From Xenorhabdus budapestensis (lineage in GTDB: Bacteria > Pseudomonadota > Gammaproteobacteria > Enterobacterales > Enterobacteriaceae): 64,000 nucleotides of DNA. Below, piece by piece: positions 40,001 through 48,300 of this stretch (the stretch's first letter is position 1; the number at the start of each line of letters is the position of its first letter). The stretch lies in NCBI RefSeq assembly GCF_002632465.1, contig NZ_NIBS01000012.1:1-64000 (forward strand), given 5' to 3'. A program made the position numbers and the translations under genes. The notes beneath the pieces are model-generated. The model saw only the letters and a list, made by a program, of their open reading frames with translations, ran no database searches and was not told the origin of the DNA.

Positions 40001-40716
40001 TGAAAAGAAACATCAAAACTTAACGGAGAAAACTGCAATGTTTTCTGGCTGGTATCATTGTGGCAAATGGCATCATCGGAAATGTCACGTTGATTTTTGA
40101 GCTGCCACATTAATAAATTCACCAGCGCCTTGTGGGGCATACAGACACCTTTGGGTTTTCCTGTCGACCCAGAGGTGTAGATAAGGTAAGCGAGGCTGTC
40201 AGGAGTGCAGGTTGCCGTTAAATTTTCATCGGTATGATTTGCACTTTCATCACCACGGCAAAAATCATGTTGATCCAGATTGATACATTTAACGGTATCG
40301 GGCAGTAAATGGATGAGCTCACCATGAGTAATGACGACGGCAACACCGGAATCATGCAGAATATAAGATTGGCGCTCAGCGGGATAATTGAGATCAACCG
40401 GCACATAAGCAGCTCCGGCTTTTAACACACCCAGGACAGCAACAATCATCTCTATGCCACGATCTAAATAGATACCGACCGCAGAAATTTCATCTCCAGA
40501 AGCCTGATCCGATTTACCGTCTGCATTGCGACCGGATAAATAATGGCAGCGGAGATAATGAGCCAATCTGTTCGCCCGCCGGTTTAATTCTCCGTAAGTT
40601 AACGTCAATTCCCCAAACCGAATAGCTATAGCATCCGGTGTCTGCGTTACTTGCTGCTCAAACAGTTCATGAACAGCATATTTATGGCATGTCGATAACA
40701 ACGACTTACTACACAT
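33991..40716 (-). CDS. NRPS, A-T-C-A(Ser)-T-C
   Basis: 2241 residues. A1: TSGSTGKPKG (~184); specificity read as D-V-Q-I-L-A-H-V-V, close to the proline code (DVQLIAHVV) as I remember it. T1 serine in QSGGHSLLT (~610). C1 has HHMTVDHTT (~835), His replacing Gly. A2: code D-V-W-H-F-S-L-I-D (~1375), a near-exact serine code. T2 serine in EAGGHSLLA (~1740). The C-terminal C domain has SHACIDGSG (~1942): the first His of HHxxxDG is Ser but the catalytic second His stays. The protein starts directly with A and ends with C, so it should sit between a partner ending in C and one starting with A; the KS-KR-ACP-C and the A-T-C-A-T-TE proteins fit. It is 39 bp downstream of the peptidase gene and has AAAGGAAG as ribosome-binding site. 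Confidence 0.93.
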   Translation of the reverse strand: MCSKSLLSTCHKYAVHELFEQQVTQTPDAIAIRFGELTLTYGELNRRANRLAHYLRCHYLSGRNADGKSDQASGDEISAVGIYLDRGIEMIVAVLGVLKAGAAYVPVDLNYPAERQSYILHDSGVAVVITHGELIHLLPDTVKCINLDQHDFCRGDESANHTDENLTATCTPDSLAYLIYTSGSTGKPKGVCMPHKALVNLLMWQLKNQRDISDDAICHNDTSQKTLQFSPLSFDVSFQEIFSTLSSGGELVLIPNQLRLDPLALLSFLSEQRIERIFLPYVALNSLASAAVAEDHYPESLRDVLTAGEQLVITSAIRQFFKTLSHCRLHNHYGPSETHVVTAYTLKEDADNWPALPAIGQPIDNVKIYLLDDKNRIIVDGSPGELCVEGIQLAAGYHKRPKETAAKFVDIISNKTVSNETVFDKTVAAEIAVDSKMAKRMYRTGDLARWRSDGLLEILGRIDFQVKIRGHRVELGEIEALLMTHPAVRDAVVVAQGKSAEEKRLIAFVIASERALQRQTQDSVKERIQEFIKDKLPDYMCPAAIVIVECFPLSASGKIDRKALPVITADELARQEIEPPKNAVEKTVAEVWRELLGIKKIGRHSHFLQSGGHSLLTMKMMLELRRRGFMVDAHTLYQYPVLSELSVQLQEGSRQRNISEKESVGTETPVPWTELSQAEIELLSAAIPGGIANIKDIYPLGPLQQGMLYYSLTNTVGDPYILWQITRFRNADLLQAYLNALRCTIARHDAFRVSIHYDGLSQPVQVVWREAELMVEEVGEKLKRAIDCEDLQIALQQYCNPTMQHFDMTKAPLQRCLYFHDAKQDEWVLLHLFHHMTVDHTTVEKMQQEIETQLLSSPLAAPQLISPPLNEISPLSFRQTMVDLFNATHAEGQKAFFDNLLQDYEPAPAPFGINKYLGGEAIIAEAWQPLSAELGEQIRQQAKTHGVSVAAIFHLAWAKVIACLTGQDDVVFGTVLLGRLFAGEASVNAMGQFINTLPMRIRLNNLPVLECLWGTQDTLMQLVRYEQASLAQAQKSVQTVGTTPLFTSLLNYRHSEVRNIPSAEPFQALNPSSVEGIRYSGIMERTNYPISVNVDDFEQDFVINAQVEQGIAPALICAYLHTALWEITSTLANTPERKIGRISALPAQEKDKLIREWNQTEADFPRHVCLHTLIEAQVQRTPDAIAVEFVDQALSYAQLNQRANQLAYYLRTELKVGPDMLVGVCMERSIEMVVALLAILKAGGAYVPLDPGYPRERLDYMLHDAAPCALLSQREISPEISALLVDYAANTEVCVIDLNEDVFKWSAQSRDDLPTASIGLTSSHLAYVIYTSGSTGKPKGVMNEHRGVVNRLVWMQKTYQLSADDAVLQKTPFSFDVSVWEFFWPLMYGARLVVAKPEGHKDPLYLSALICQRKITTLHFVPSMLSIFLEHAAPEIGACVRRVFCSGEALPARSLLRFHERFADVELHNLYGPTEAAIDVTAWHCRLGKIKDLTEKSVIPIGKPIDNIQLYILDDYGQPTSVGVAGELYIAGIGVARGYLNQPELTAEKFIRDPFSLEPDCIMYRTGDLARYLPDGDIEYLGRNDFQVKLRGLRIEPEEIEAALLSHHPLSHHSVKECVVIVREDIPGDARLVAYVTGSCSDLTDTSSTVLNQALKRHLQTCLPAFMIPSHIIWLDAFPLTTNGKLDRKALPAPSDLPIMQTEEVEPPCTETEMRLAQLWVELLNVNSPGRQSHFFEAGGHSLLAVTLMIRIQQEFGVSLLLSSIVNHLDLASQAELIDAKLSETEIAGRNQGEMTHLFSSALSTGPLTESSAVEWVRALPTQKAIYKALKLNPQDLNNNSFIALSFETEPDLKLLRSLLQSVFSRHMGLSARFMLVDGELYLQSAKRFVFRLEKRQSLGSLEEDLRDFVRPFSLEDGMNVRGRWLMAESNPILLLDFSHACIDGSGLMQILNELAAGSHTVYSGVSLAAYSALFYSGEFAALRQQHADFWQTKLQGWQPSAYVAGGKTVTGSCLIRVDAKQKAQIERLTSGLKISMPEFFMTLFLRFKSYLEYSGNSQTEQLISTIFHGRDRLEQQTVIAPLMTVLPVRVKLQSEGNSLEDFAMVSRVVREACQHYLFATELFDTELFDAEELSMLYPTLSRQALLPTTFFGYFQKEGFDGRICGIPCRQLETSNVLDGQSHWNLTCEIAEHTAGFAVHLEALSFGTANRLESNHVETWEALFNSILQDALNAGETKNAG
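34327..34371. repeat. 15-bp in-frame tandem repeat, three units, in the terminal C domain
   Basis: ATCAAACAGTTCGGT, ATCAAACAGTTCAGT and a degenerate third unit, encoding FATEL-FDTEL-FDAEE. Confidence 0.85.
35878..35907. repeat. 15-bp in-frame tandem duplication near the end of A2
   Basis: ATGGTGTGATAACGG and ATGGTGTGATAACAG, encoding LSHHPLSHHS within the A9/A10 region. Confidence 0.88.
39440..39484. repeat. 15-bp in-frame tandem repeat, three units, in A1
   Basis: GTTTTATCAAAAACA, GTTTCATTAGAAACA, GTTTTATTAGAAATA; encodes ISNKT-VSNET-VFDKT between core motifs A6 and A7, a surface loop. Confidence 0.88.
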
Positions 40717-40755
40717 AACTCGCTTCCTTTAACTGAATATTTGCCACTGGATTTT

Positions 40756-42300
40756 TTACTGACTGGATTTCATGGTGAGGAAAAAGAACAGGTTGATGGT
40801 GTTGGCAAAGAAAATCAGCCCTGCCGCCGCAACAGGCAAACTTAAAGGGCCCCAAACCAACAGGTTTGACCAACTCCATCCCAATAACAACGGAGGGGTA
40901 ATCATAAGCATGGATATCAGCAATATATTCAGTGCAATAAACACCATGAAGAAGGGTTTACCGATACCTTTTATTTCCCTTTTGCTTTTCTTTTTCCTTT
41001 TGTAGAAAAGCATCAGTAAGCACAGCACGCCACCTAACCAGAAAATGGCCGCCATCACTGTAGAGATCCGATCATTCATATCAATGGGAAACTGCTCTGG
41101 CAGGACTTTTGCGGAAGCACCGCGCAAGTATTCGAATATGGACTGTCCGAGTTCAATGACTTGAGGGCTGTTACTGTTCCCCAGTAAAGCAAGCCCGACT
41201 CCGACTTGCGGATCAAAAGCGATGTAAGCAGTAGCATTGGGGTTTTGTCCCGGATGACTCCAATACGTTGTTTGATCGGTTTCAACATCCCAACCGTAAG
41301 CATATCCCTGCTTACCGCTGCCCGCATAAGGGCGTTGGGCCAGCTCCAGCGCAGCATACAGTTCGGCTAGTGAAGACGTTACCCATTCCCGTAACGGTAA
41401 TTGATGTAGCAAAAACTGCAACCAAATAAGCATATCCTGTTGAGTACTCTGAACATAACCGGCAGGGGTATTTTGTAAGTAACGTGGTGCATCATAAGGC
41501 AGTGCAACTGTAAAACTGATTTTATATCCCTGGATCAACAGCGGTTCGGTTTTTTCTGCCGAGACACGGCTCTCTACCGTTGTGTTTCTCATCCCTAAAG
41601 GGAGAAAGATTTTTTCCCTTAATAAGGTCGCGAATGGTTTCCCGGCTGCCCGCTCCGCCACTAAACCCAGCAAGCTGTAATTCAATGTAGCGTATTCTTC
41701 CTTGGTTGCCACAGGATAGGCCAGAGGAACATTTTTTAGCAGTGACGGCAGATGGGTTAAGGCATCGGGAGAAGTATCAGGTTGCAGCAGATCAAGCGTA
41801 GTTTTTGCAATGCCACTGGTGTGAAATAACAGATCATGAATTCGGATAGCGGAGTAGCCCATTTCAGGATGCTCCGCTAACTCAGGAAGCCAGCGCGTAA
41901 TCAAATCTTGCCGGTTAAGTACCCCTTCACGTTCAAGCAAGGCAATCAACAAGCCGGTGAAGGCTTTGGAGGTGGAAGCCAGTTCAAATATTCCCTTTTC
42001 TGCTTTACCCAGACGCAAAGAAACTGCCTGACCATTAACAACAATACTCAATCCGGCTGTAGGAACCTGCTTCACATCCCAACGACGATATAACCCACTG
42101 ATAACCTGTACCAGCTTCATCTGTTGTTCCAGACCGCGTTTTACTTTGTCGTGTTCTGCGTCCCCAATGATTTCTAGATTAACTGGATTTATATCATCTT
42201 GTATCACATCAATCGTATTAGCCGATGTGCCCGGTATCCATGCAACAAGCCAAATGACGATAAAAAAAAATTTACTACGGACACGTATGGAATTAATCAT
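40756..42300 (-). CDS. ClbP/XcnG-type periplasmic D-Asn peptidase (prodrug-activating serine hydrolase)
   Basis: 514 residues from ATG 42300, whose codon overlaps the PKS stop; a longer frame to 42453 reads antisense through a 15-bp repeat and is rejected. A signal sequence (FFFIVIWLVAWIPGTSA) leads to a class-C beta-lactamase-fold domain with STSK (~109) in ELASTSKAFTG, the Tyr of YATLNYS (~204) and HPGQNPN (~348). The C-terminal ~105 residues form three membrane helices (MAAIFWLGGVLCLLMLFY; FMVFIALNILLISMLMI; LSLPVAAAGLIFFANTINLF). This domain plan is diagnostic of ClbP, XcnG and ZmaM-like peptidases, which cleave the N-acyl-D-Asn leader in the periplasm. ClbP is about 504 residues. The asparagine-specific C-A-T-E protein in the same cluster supplies the matching leader. 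Confidence 0.93.
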   Translation of the reverse strand: MINSIRVRSKFFFIVIWLVAWIPGTSANTIDVIQDDINPVNLEIIGDAEHDKVKRGLEQQMKLVQVISGLYRRWDVKQVPTAGLSIVVNGQAVSLRLGKAEKGIFELASTSKAFTGLLIALLEREGVLNRQDLITRWLPELAEHPEMGYSAIRIHDLLFHTSGIAKTTLDLLQPDTSPDALTHLPSLLKNVPLAYPVATKEEYATLNYSLLGLVAERAAGKPFATLLREKIFLPLGMRNTTVESRVSAEKTEPLLIQGYKISFTVALPYDAPRYLQNTPAGYVQSTQQDMLIWLQFLLHQLPLREWVTSSLAELYAALELAQRPYAGSGKQGYAYGWDVETDQTTYWSHPGQNPNATAYIAFDPQVGVGLALLGNSNSPQVIELGQSIFEYLRGASAKVLPEQFPIDMNDRISTVMAAIFWLGGVLCLLMLFYKRKKKSKREIKGIGKPFFMVFIALNILLISMLMITPPLLLGWSWSNLLVWGPLSLPVAAAGLIFFANTINLFFFLTMKSSQ

Positions 42301-45300
42301 GAGTTCCGCCCTCTTGTCCTGACGCAGTTCCACGTAATTTACGACGAGCCTGCAACGAACGCCGTTTATCCCCAAGCCCTGCTTGAGGCATTTGTACTTC
42401 TTTTTCAACGAACAATTTTTCAACGAACAGTTTTTCAACGGGCTGTTTTTCAACAGATGGTGCTTTTATGGATGGTTCTTGCGTGGATGGCAATGGAGCC
42501 AGTTCTTTGCTCAATTCGCGTAAAGAAGCGGCCTTAAACAACAATGCTACGGGAATCTCCCGTTCAAGGCGCTGCTCCAACTTTTTGGCAAATTGGATCA
42601 GATCCAGAGAAGTTGCCCCCAAGGTGAAGAAACTGGCATCTACATCTAAACCCACAATCCCTAAAAAGCTTTCCAGCATAGAACGCATCGCTTGCAGTAA
42701 ATCTTCTGCATTAGCGTCTTTCAACGATGTATCAGTTTCATCACTGTGGATATCTGCTGTATTCGGTGTCGAGCCGGTACTGAACAACATCTGCTGAGTA
42801 TGTTGTTGTTTCTCCAGAACAGTACCAACAGGAAGTTTAGAAACCGCAATATAGGGCAATGAGGTTTGCTGAACCAATACTGCCATTGCCATAGCAATCT
42901 GCGTGCCTTCCACATTGGACAAGCCTTCCGCCTGCAACTTCTCAACAAAACTGAGCGTCTTATCCCGTTCTTCCATAGCAATGACAATCTTGCCAATGTG
43001 TTTTCCCTGAGCCATATACTGAAATGCTTCAGAAACCTCTTTCACAGGATAAATCTTCGTCGGTAAAGGCCTGAGAATTTCCTGCCCGAACAGTGTTGTG
43101 ACTTCATTCCACGCCTCCTGATAAGCGGGATGCTCTGCACCTGCCTGTACTGCATGGAAGCTGCCACCTTCGGCAAAAATCGACAGCCCTAATTGCCAGT
43201 TTTGCAGAATATCCCGCAATCCCAGTTCAAGGAATCGGCCTTGTGGTGCTAACAGGGAGACGCTTTCTTCCAGCAATTCTCCTGCCAGTGCATTAAGGAT
43301 CACATCAAAAGGCCGTTCTCCCAACGCATGACGGAAAACATTGCCGAATTCCCGTGTTCTGGAATTCGCCGCCCCTTTCGCCCCCATACTTAACAGTAAC
43401 TGGCGTTTCTCTTCACTACCTGCTGTAGCCCATACTTCGGCTCCCAGATATAAGGCTATTTGCACAGCGGCCATACCAACTCCACCCGCTGCTGAGTGGA
43501 TCAGAATACGTTGCCCCTTTTTCAAATTGGCGGCATGTTTGAGTGCGATCCAGGCGGTAGTGAAAGCAACAGGAATACCGGCGGCTTGTTGGAAACCTAA
43601 TGTTTGCGGAATAGTTGCGACTACATGCTGTGGCATTACAGCATGTTCAGCCAGACAACTGTGGCCGGCACACATCACCCGATCGCCAACACGGAATTTT
43701 GTGACTTCTTGACCAACACGGGTAACAATACCGGCTGCCTCCTGACCAAAAGTCATCGTAGGATCAACAGGAGCCGGCAGTACACCAAGTGCAATTAATA
43801 CATCTTTGAAATTAACGCCTGCCGCTTTGACCTGAATTTCGACATCCTGCCGCCCCAGATGCTTACGCGCCTCAAGCTGTGAAATAAAGGTGAAACTTGC
43901 TCTGTCTGAACCCTGGTTATCCAACCGCATGACTTGGTGTAATTGTGATGGCTCTGGCTGGTTTGCCAATGCTGTAGCTGCATCGACCAGTAACAGATCA
44001 TTGATTGCTACCAGTAATTCCCCCGCTTCTGAGTAAATATCCACCTGTAACAATCTGCTGGTGCCAACTTGCTGTATCTGAACATGGCTTTTTACGCGAT
44101 AACACATTGGCGCAAACTGGGTAAAACTGCCGATGGAAACCGGCGCAAATTGCCTATCTTCATCTTCTGGAGAGGTAATCAGCGTCGCAGTATCTAATAG
44201 CGCAACGTGCAAGCCGGAAGTTTCTACCTCCCTTTGATAAACAGCGGGAAGCTGCAACTGGTTCAGCACTTCGTTTGGGGCAGTTTGATCGACGGAAATA
44301 ATATTTTGCCAACGAGAGCCAAAAGTCAGTGCTGCCTTCGGGCTGACTCCGATATTATTTCTGGCACGGAACAGGTTCTGAATAATTCGGGTTGGTAACG
44401 ATTTATCAGATGGTATGGTTTGGCGGTGACAGGAAATGACTTTACCGCTGGCATGTTTAATCCACGTTTTATGGGAAAATTCACCATTACCTGAAAAAAT
44501 TTCAAAATAATCCGAGTCATCTGCAAAAACTACGGCGACATCAAGATTAACTCTGTCAACCACAGTCAACGGCCTTTCAATCGTGATCCCCTGTAATGAA
44601 AAACCATCCTGCATTTCAGTACGTAACTCACTTACAGCACGATGAACCAGAACAACCATCCCCATCGCAGGCATCACTGTGGTTGATGTATCAAGCCGAT
44701 GTTCATCAAGCCACCAGTCATTTTTAGCATCTAATTGATAACGCCATATGCTGCTATTTTGAACGGAGTCAGTCTCATTACGATTCGCACTATTCTGCAT
44801 AGCCTGATCCAACTGCTGTGCTGAACGTGTTGCCATGCCGGATTCTGCCCAGTCATCCCACGCAATCGCCAGCGCTTTTCCCCCTTTGCTACGCATTTGT
44901 TCTGCGTAAGATTCCATACAGGCGTTAGCAGCAACATAAGCAATCTGCCCCACTTTCTCTTTTGGCAATAAGTTACCCAGACTGGAGAACAATAACAGTG
45001 CGGGATCTCCTAACCGATGCAGGTTATCGCAAAGGAAACGGGTTCCGGTCACTTTGGGAGCCAGAGTTGCAATGGATTCTGTTTCAGAACGCATTTGCAA
45101 CATAGCGCCTTCTCCCCGTCCGGCGGTATGGAAGATATAATCAATTCCCACACCACGCGCAGCCAACTGAAATACGGGAGCAAATGCTTTTTCAAGAGTT
45201 TGCTCATTCCCCAAATCAGCATGTATAAACTCTACCCGACTGCCTTTCGCTTCCAGTTGTAAGGCCCACTGCAACAGCTCGGCATGGGTACTGTTATTAT

Positions 45301-48300
45301 TAATCTCTGCCTGCCAAGCCTGTTTTTTCGGCAACGGCTGGCGCACCAGCAATAACAAATTACAGTGATAAACACGCGTTAAATATTCAGCAATCGCAGC
45401 ACCCATGCCGCCGTTGGCTCCGGTAATCAATACCCAACTATTGCGGCTGATGTCCGGCAGAACCTGGGACAAAGTCCGTTTTTGCACACGTGAAGTTACC
45501 CTGCGATGGAAAAAACGATATTCTCCAGAATCACCTTCACCCGAATTATCCTGCCGGAAACAATAGAATTGCCCTCCTTGCCACGCTTGTTCTCTCCACG
45601 GCTGCAATCCACGGGCAATGGTTTTTGCGTCTGATTGTTTAAAATCGATACAAACCGTGGAGATATAGGAATATTCTTCCGGCAGGATCAACAATGGCCC
45701 CAGAAGTTGATGCTTTTCAGCGTTCAGTGTCTCTGTACCATCCCAGGCCACCATCTGTGTCGTCGGGAAGAACAGTCTTATTTTCGGAACTGGATTCAGG
45801 GTTGCACTCCATCTTGCCAGAGCCGTAGGTAACCAGAACGCCCATAACTGAGCCTGTTGAGCACTTAAATCATCCAACAATCCCGTGAAGATCACATCTA
45901 TTTCTGTGGATGGCTTTACTTTTTGTTGCGTCAGCCAATCTGATAATAAGGTGTAGATATGAGAAAAATCGGTGTGGGAAGCGTTAATGTCGGCAAGAGT
46001 GATTTCACTGAGCTTTGATTCATTATCATTTAGCGCTAACAACTCAACCAGATCCCGCTCCCTTGCTGTTATTTTCTGACAAATGATCCATGTCATTGGT
46101 GCTACTGCCCGCGTATGCTCACTGCCTGACAGCGAAATATTGACTCTCTCCCAGTCGAAACCGTAATAATTTGAACCGAAAAACAGTGATGAGAGTGTTG
46201 GTGTTTCTTCGGTTGCTTTTGCAGCGATATTCAACTGGGCAACAGGCTGTTGCAGCAAACAAATTTCTCGTTCAAAGGCATGACCGGGCAAATGGATTTT
46301 TTTATCAGTAACCGCATAATTTTGTTGCCGAATCTTTGACCATGCAATGTTGCCCCCATTCATCCAAACCCTGGCAATAAACTGCAATGTTGATTTAACT
46401 TCTTGAGTCGCGCCTCGCATTCCTAAGGTCGGTATCATCCTTTCCATATTCAGTTGCAGCCACTTACGTGTGTGTTGCAACAAATCAATGCCTGTGCCAA
46501 TTTGCGCAAAAAGTGACGCAGGGTGATCTTGCCCTATCTGTTTCAGCGCTGAACCAAATTGTACTGGAGATAACATCTGCTTGACCCAGTATTGCGGGTT
46601 GCTCATCTCGTCTGCCGAGATTTTCCGTCCCAACGCAGTGGAGTAGATAGCACACTGTGCAGGTTGCAGATGATAATTTTTCAGCAATTCACCAAACGCT
46701 TTGGCGGCAGGTTCAACCATCGGTGTGTGAAATGCATGAGATACCGCCACGCGTTTAAAAACAAATCCCTGCTGTGTTAACCATGCTTCTGCCTCTGCAA
46801 CTAATCCTTCCTCAGTTGCTAATGTCCATGTTTTTGGGCTGAGTTCCGATATACACCATAATGTTTCAGGAAATGATCCGGCAGTTGAATAACCTTCCGG
46901 CTCTTTTTTGCCTGCTCTCTGGCTAACCGCAAAGACTGCCCCTTTGGGCATCGCGTCCATCAGCTTTGCCCGGGCGATCACGAGTTCCATCCCCTCTTCA
47001 AGGCTAAACACCCCCGCAACGGCTGCCGCAGCAAATTCTCCCAGACTAAATCCACACAATGCGGTCGGTCGGCAGCCAATTTGCTGTAACCAAACGCCTA
47101 ATGCTACCTGTAAAGCATATAAAATAGGCTGGAGATAATAAGTTGACAGCTTTTCAGGTTGTTTGATCCATTCGATGATGGTTTCTCTGTGAATCGCTGT
47201 GCCTTTATCCACAGATAACAATTCAGCGGCTATATTCAGTAATCCCAGATAGATATCCCCGAATTCTGGATAAGCTGCTGCAAGGTGTAGGCCCATTTCT
47301 GGCGATTGCGAGCCCTGTCCCGGAAATAACCAAACCTGCTGTTCCGTCGCTGAAAAAGTGCTATTCCCCGAAAAACCATTCATCAAAGAACTATCTATCA
47401 AAAAACTATCTATCAACGACCAATCATCAAGCTGTTGTTTCCAGTCATCGCTATTTGCAGTTACAAAAGCAGCTCTGCTTGGGTAAGTAGCGCGATTCTC
47501 CTGTAATTGATAGGCAATGGCTGGTAAGTCTGATAATTCTGTCCGAACAACCGTTTTTTTCTGAACAACACTAAGATGATTCGAATAGGCTTCCGTTAAC
47601 TTTGCCAGTGCTAAAGGTGAATGAGCTGAAAGAGGCAATATTTGTATTGGTACGCTGTTTTCCGTGAGTTCCGCTTCTTTGCAAGTCTCGTCACGAACAA
47701 TTTCCGGCGGCTGCTCAAGTAATACATGAACATTAGTTCCACCAATACCGAAAGAACTGACACCGGCACGCCGAATTGTCTGTTGCTCCGGCCACTCCGT
47801 CGCTTTGGGCGGTATCCAGAAAGGTGTTCGTTCCAACTCCAGATGTGGGTTTGGTCGATTAAAATGCAGAGAAGGCGGAATGATCCCAAAGCGGACACTT
47901 AAAGCGGCTTTGATAAGCCCCGCGATACCCGCTGCGGCATCCAAATGCCCCATATTGGATTTAACACTGCCTACCGCGCAACGGAATTGATTAATTTCCT
48001 CCGCGGACAACAACTCCTGAGCGACTCTGTTTAATGCCTGAATTTCAATGGGATCACCCAATACAGTGGCAGTACCATGCGCTTCAATCATTCCTAGGCT
48101 TGAAAACGGAATATCTGCCAGCCGATAGACCTGTGCAATCACCTCTGCTTGTCCCTGAACGCTGGGAGCTTCAAAACTAACTTTCCGGTCACCGTCATTG
48201 TTCATACCCGATTCGACGATAACTGCATGAATGGGATCGCCGTCCGCGATTGCCTCTTCCAATAGTTTCAGCAATACCACTGCCACCCCGTTACCATTTA

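Noticed and set aside
42301-42453. Extended N-terminus of the ClbP-like peptidase
   Set aside because: The extra 51 codons run antisense through the 15-bp repeat of the PKS tail; ATG 42300 gives a clean signal peptide, overlaps the PKS stop and matches ClbP length.
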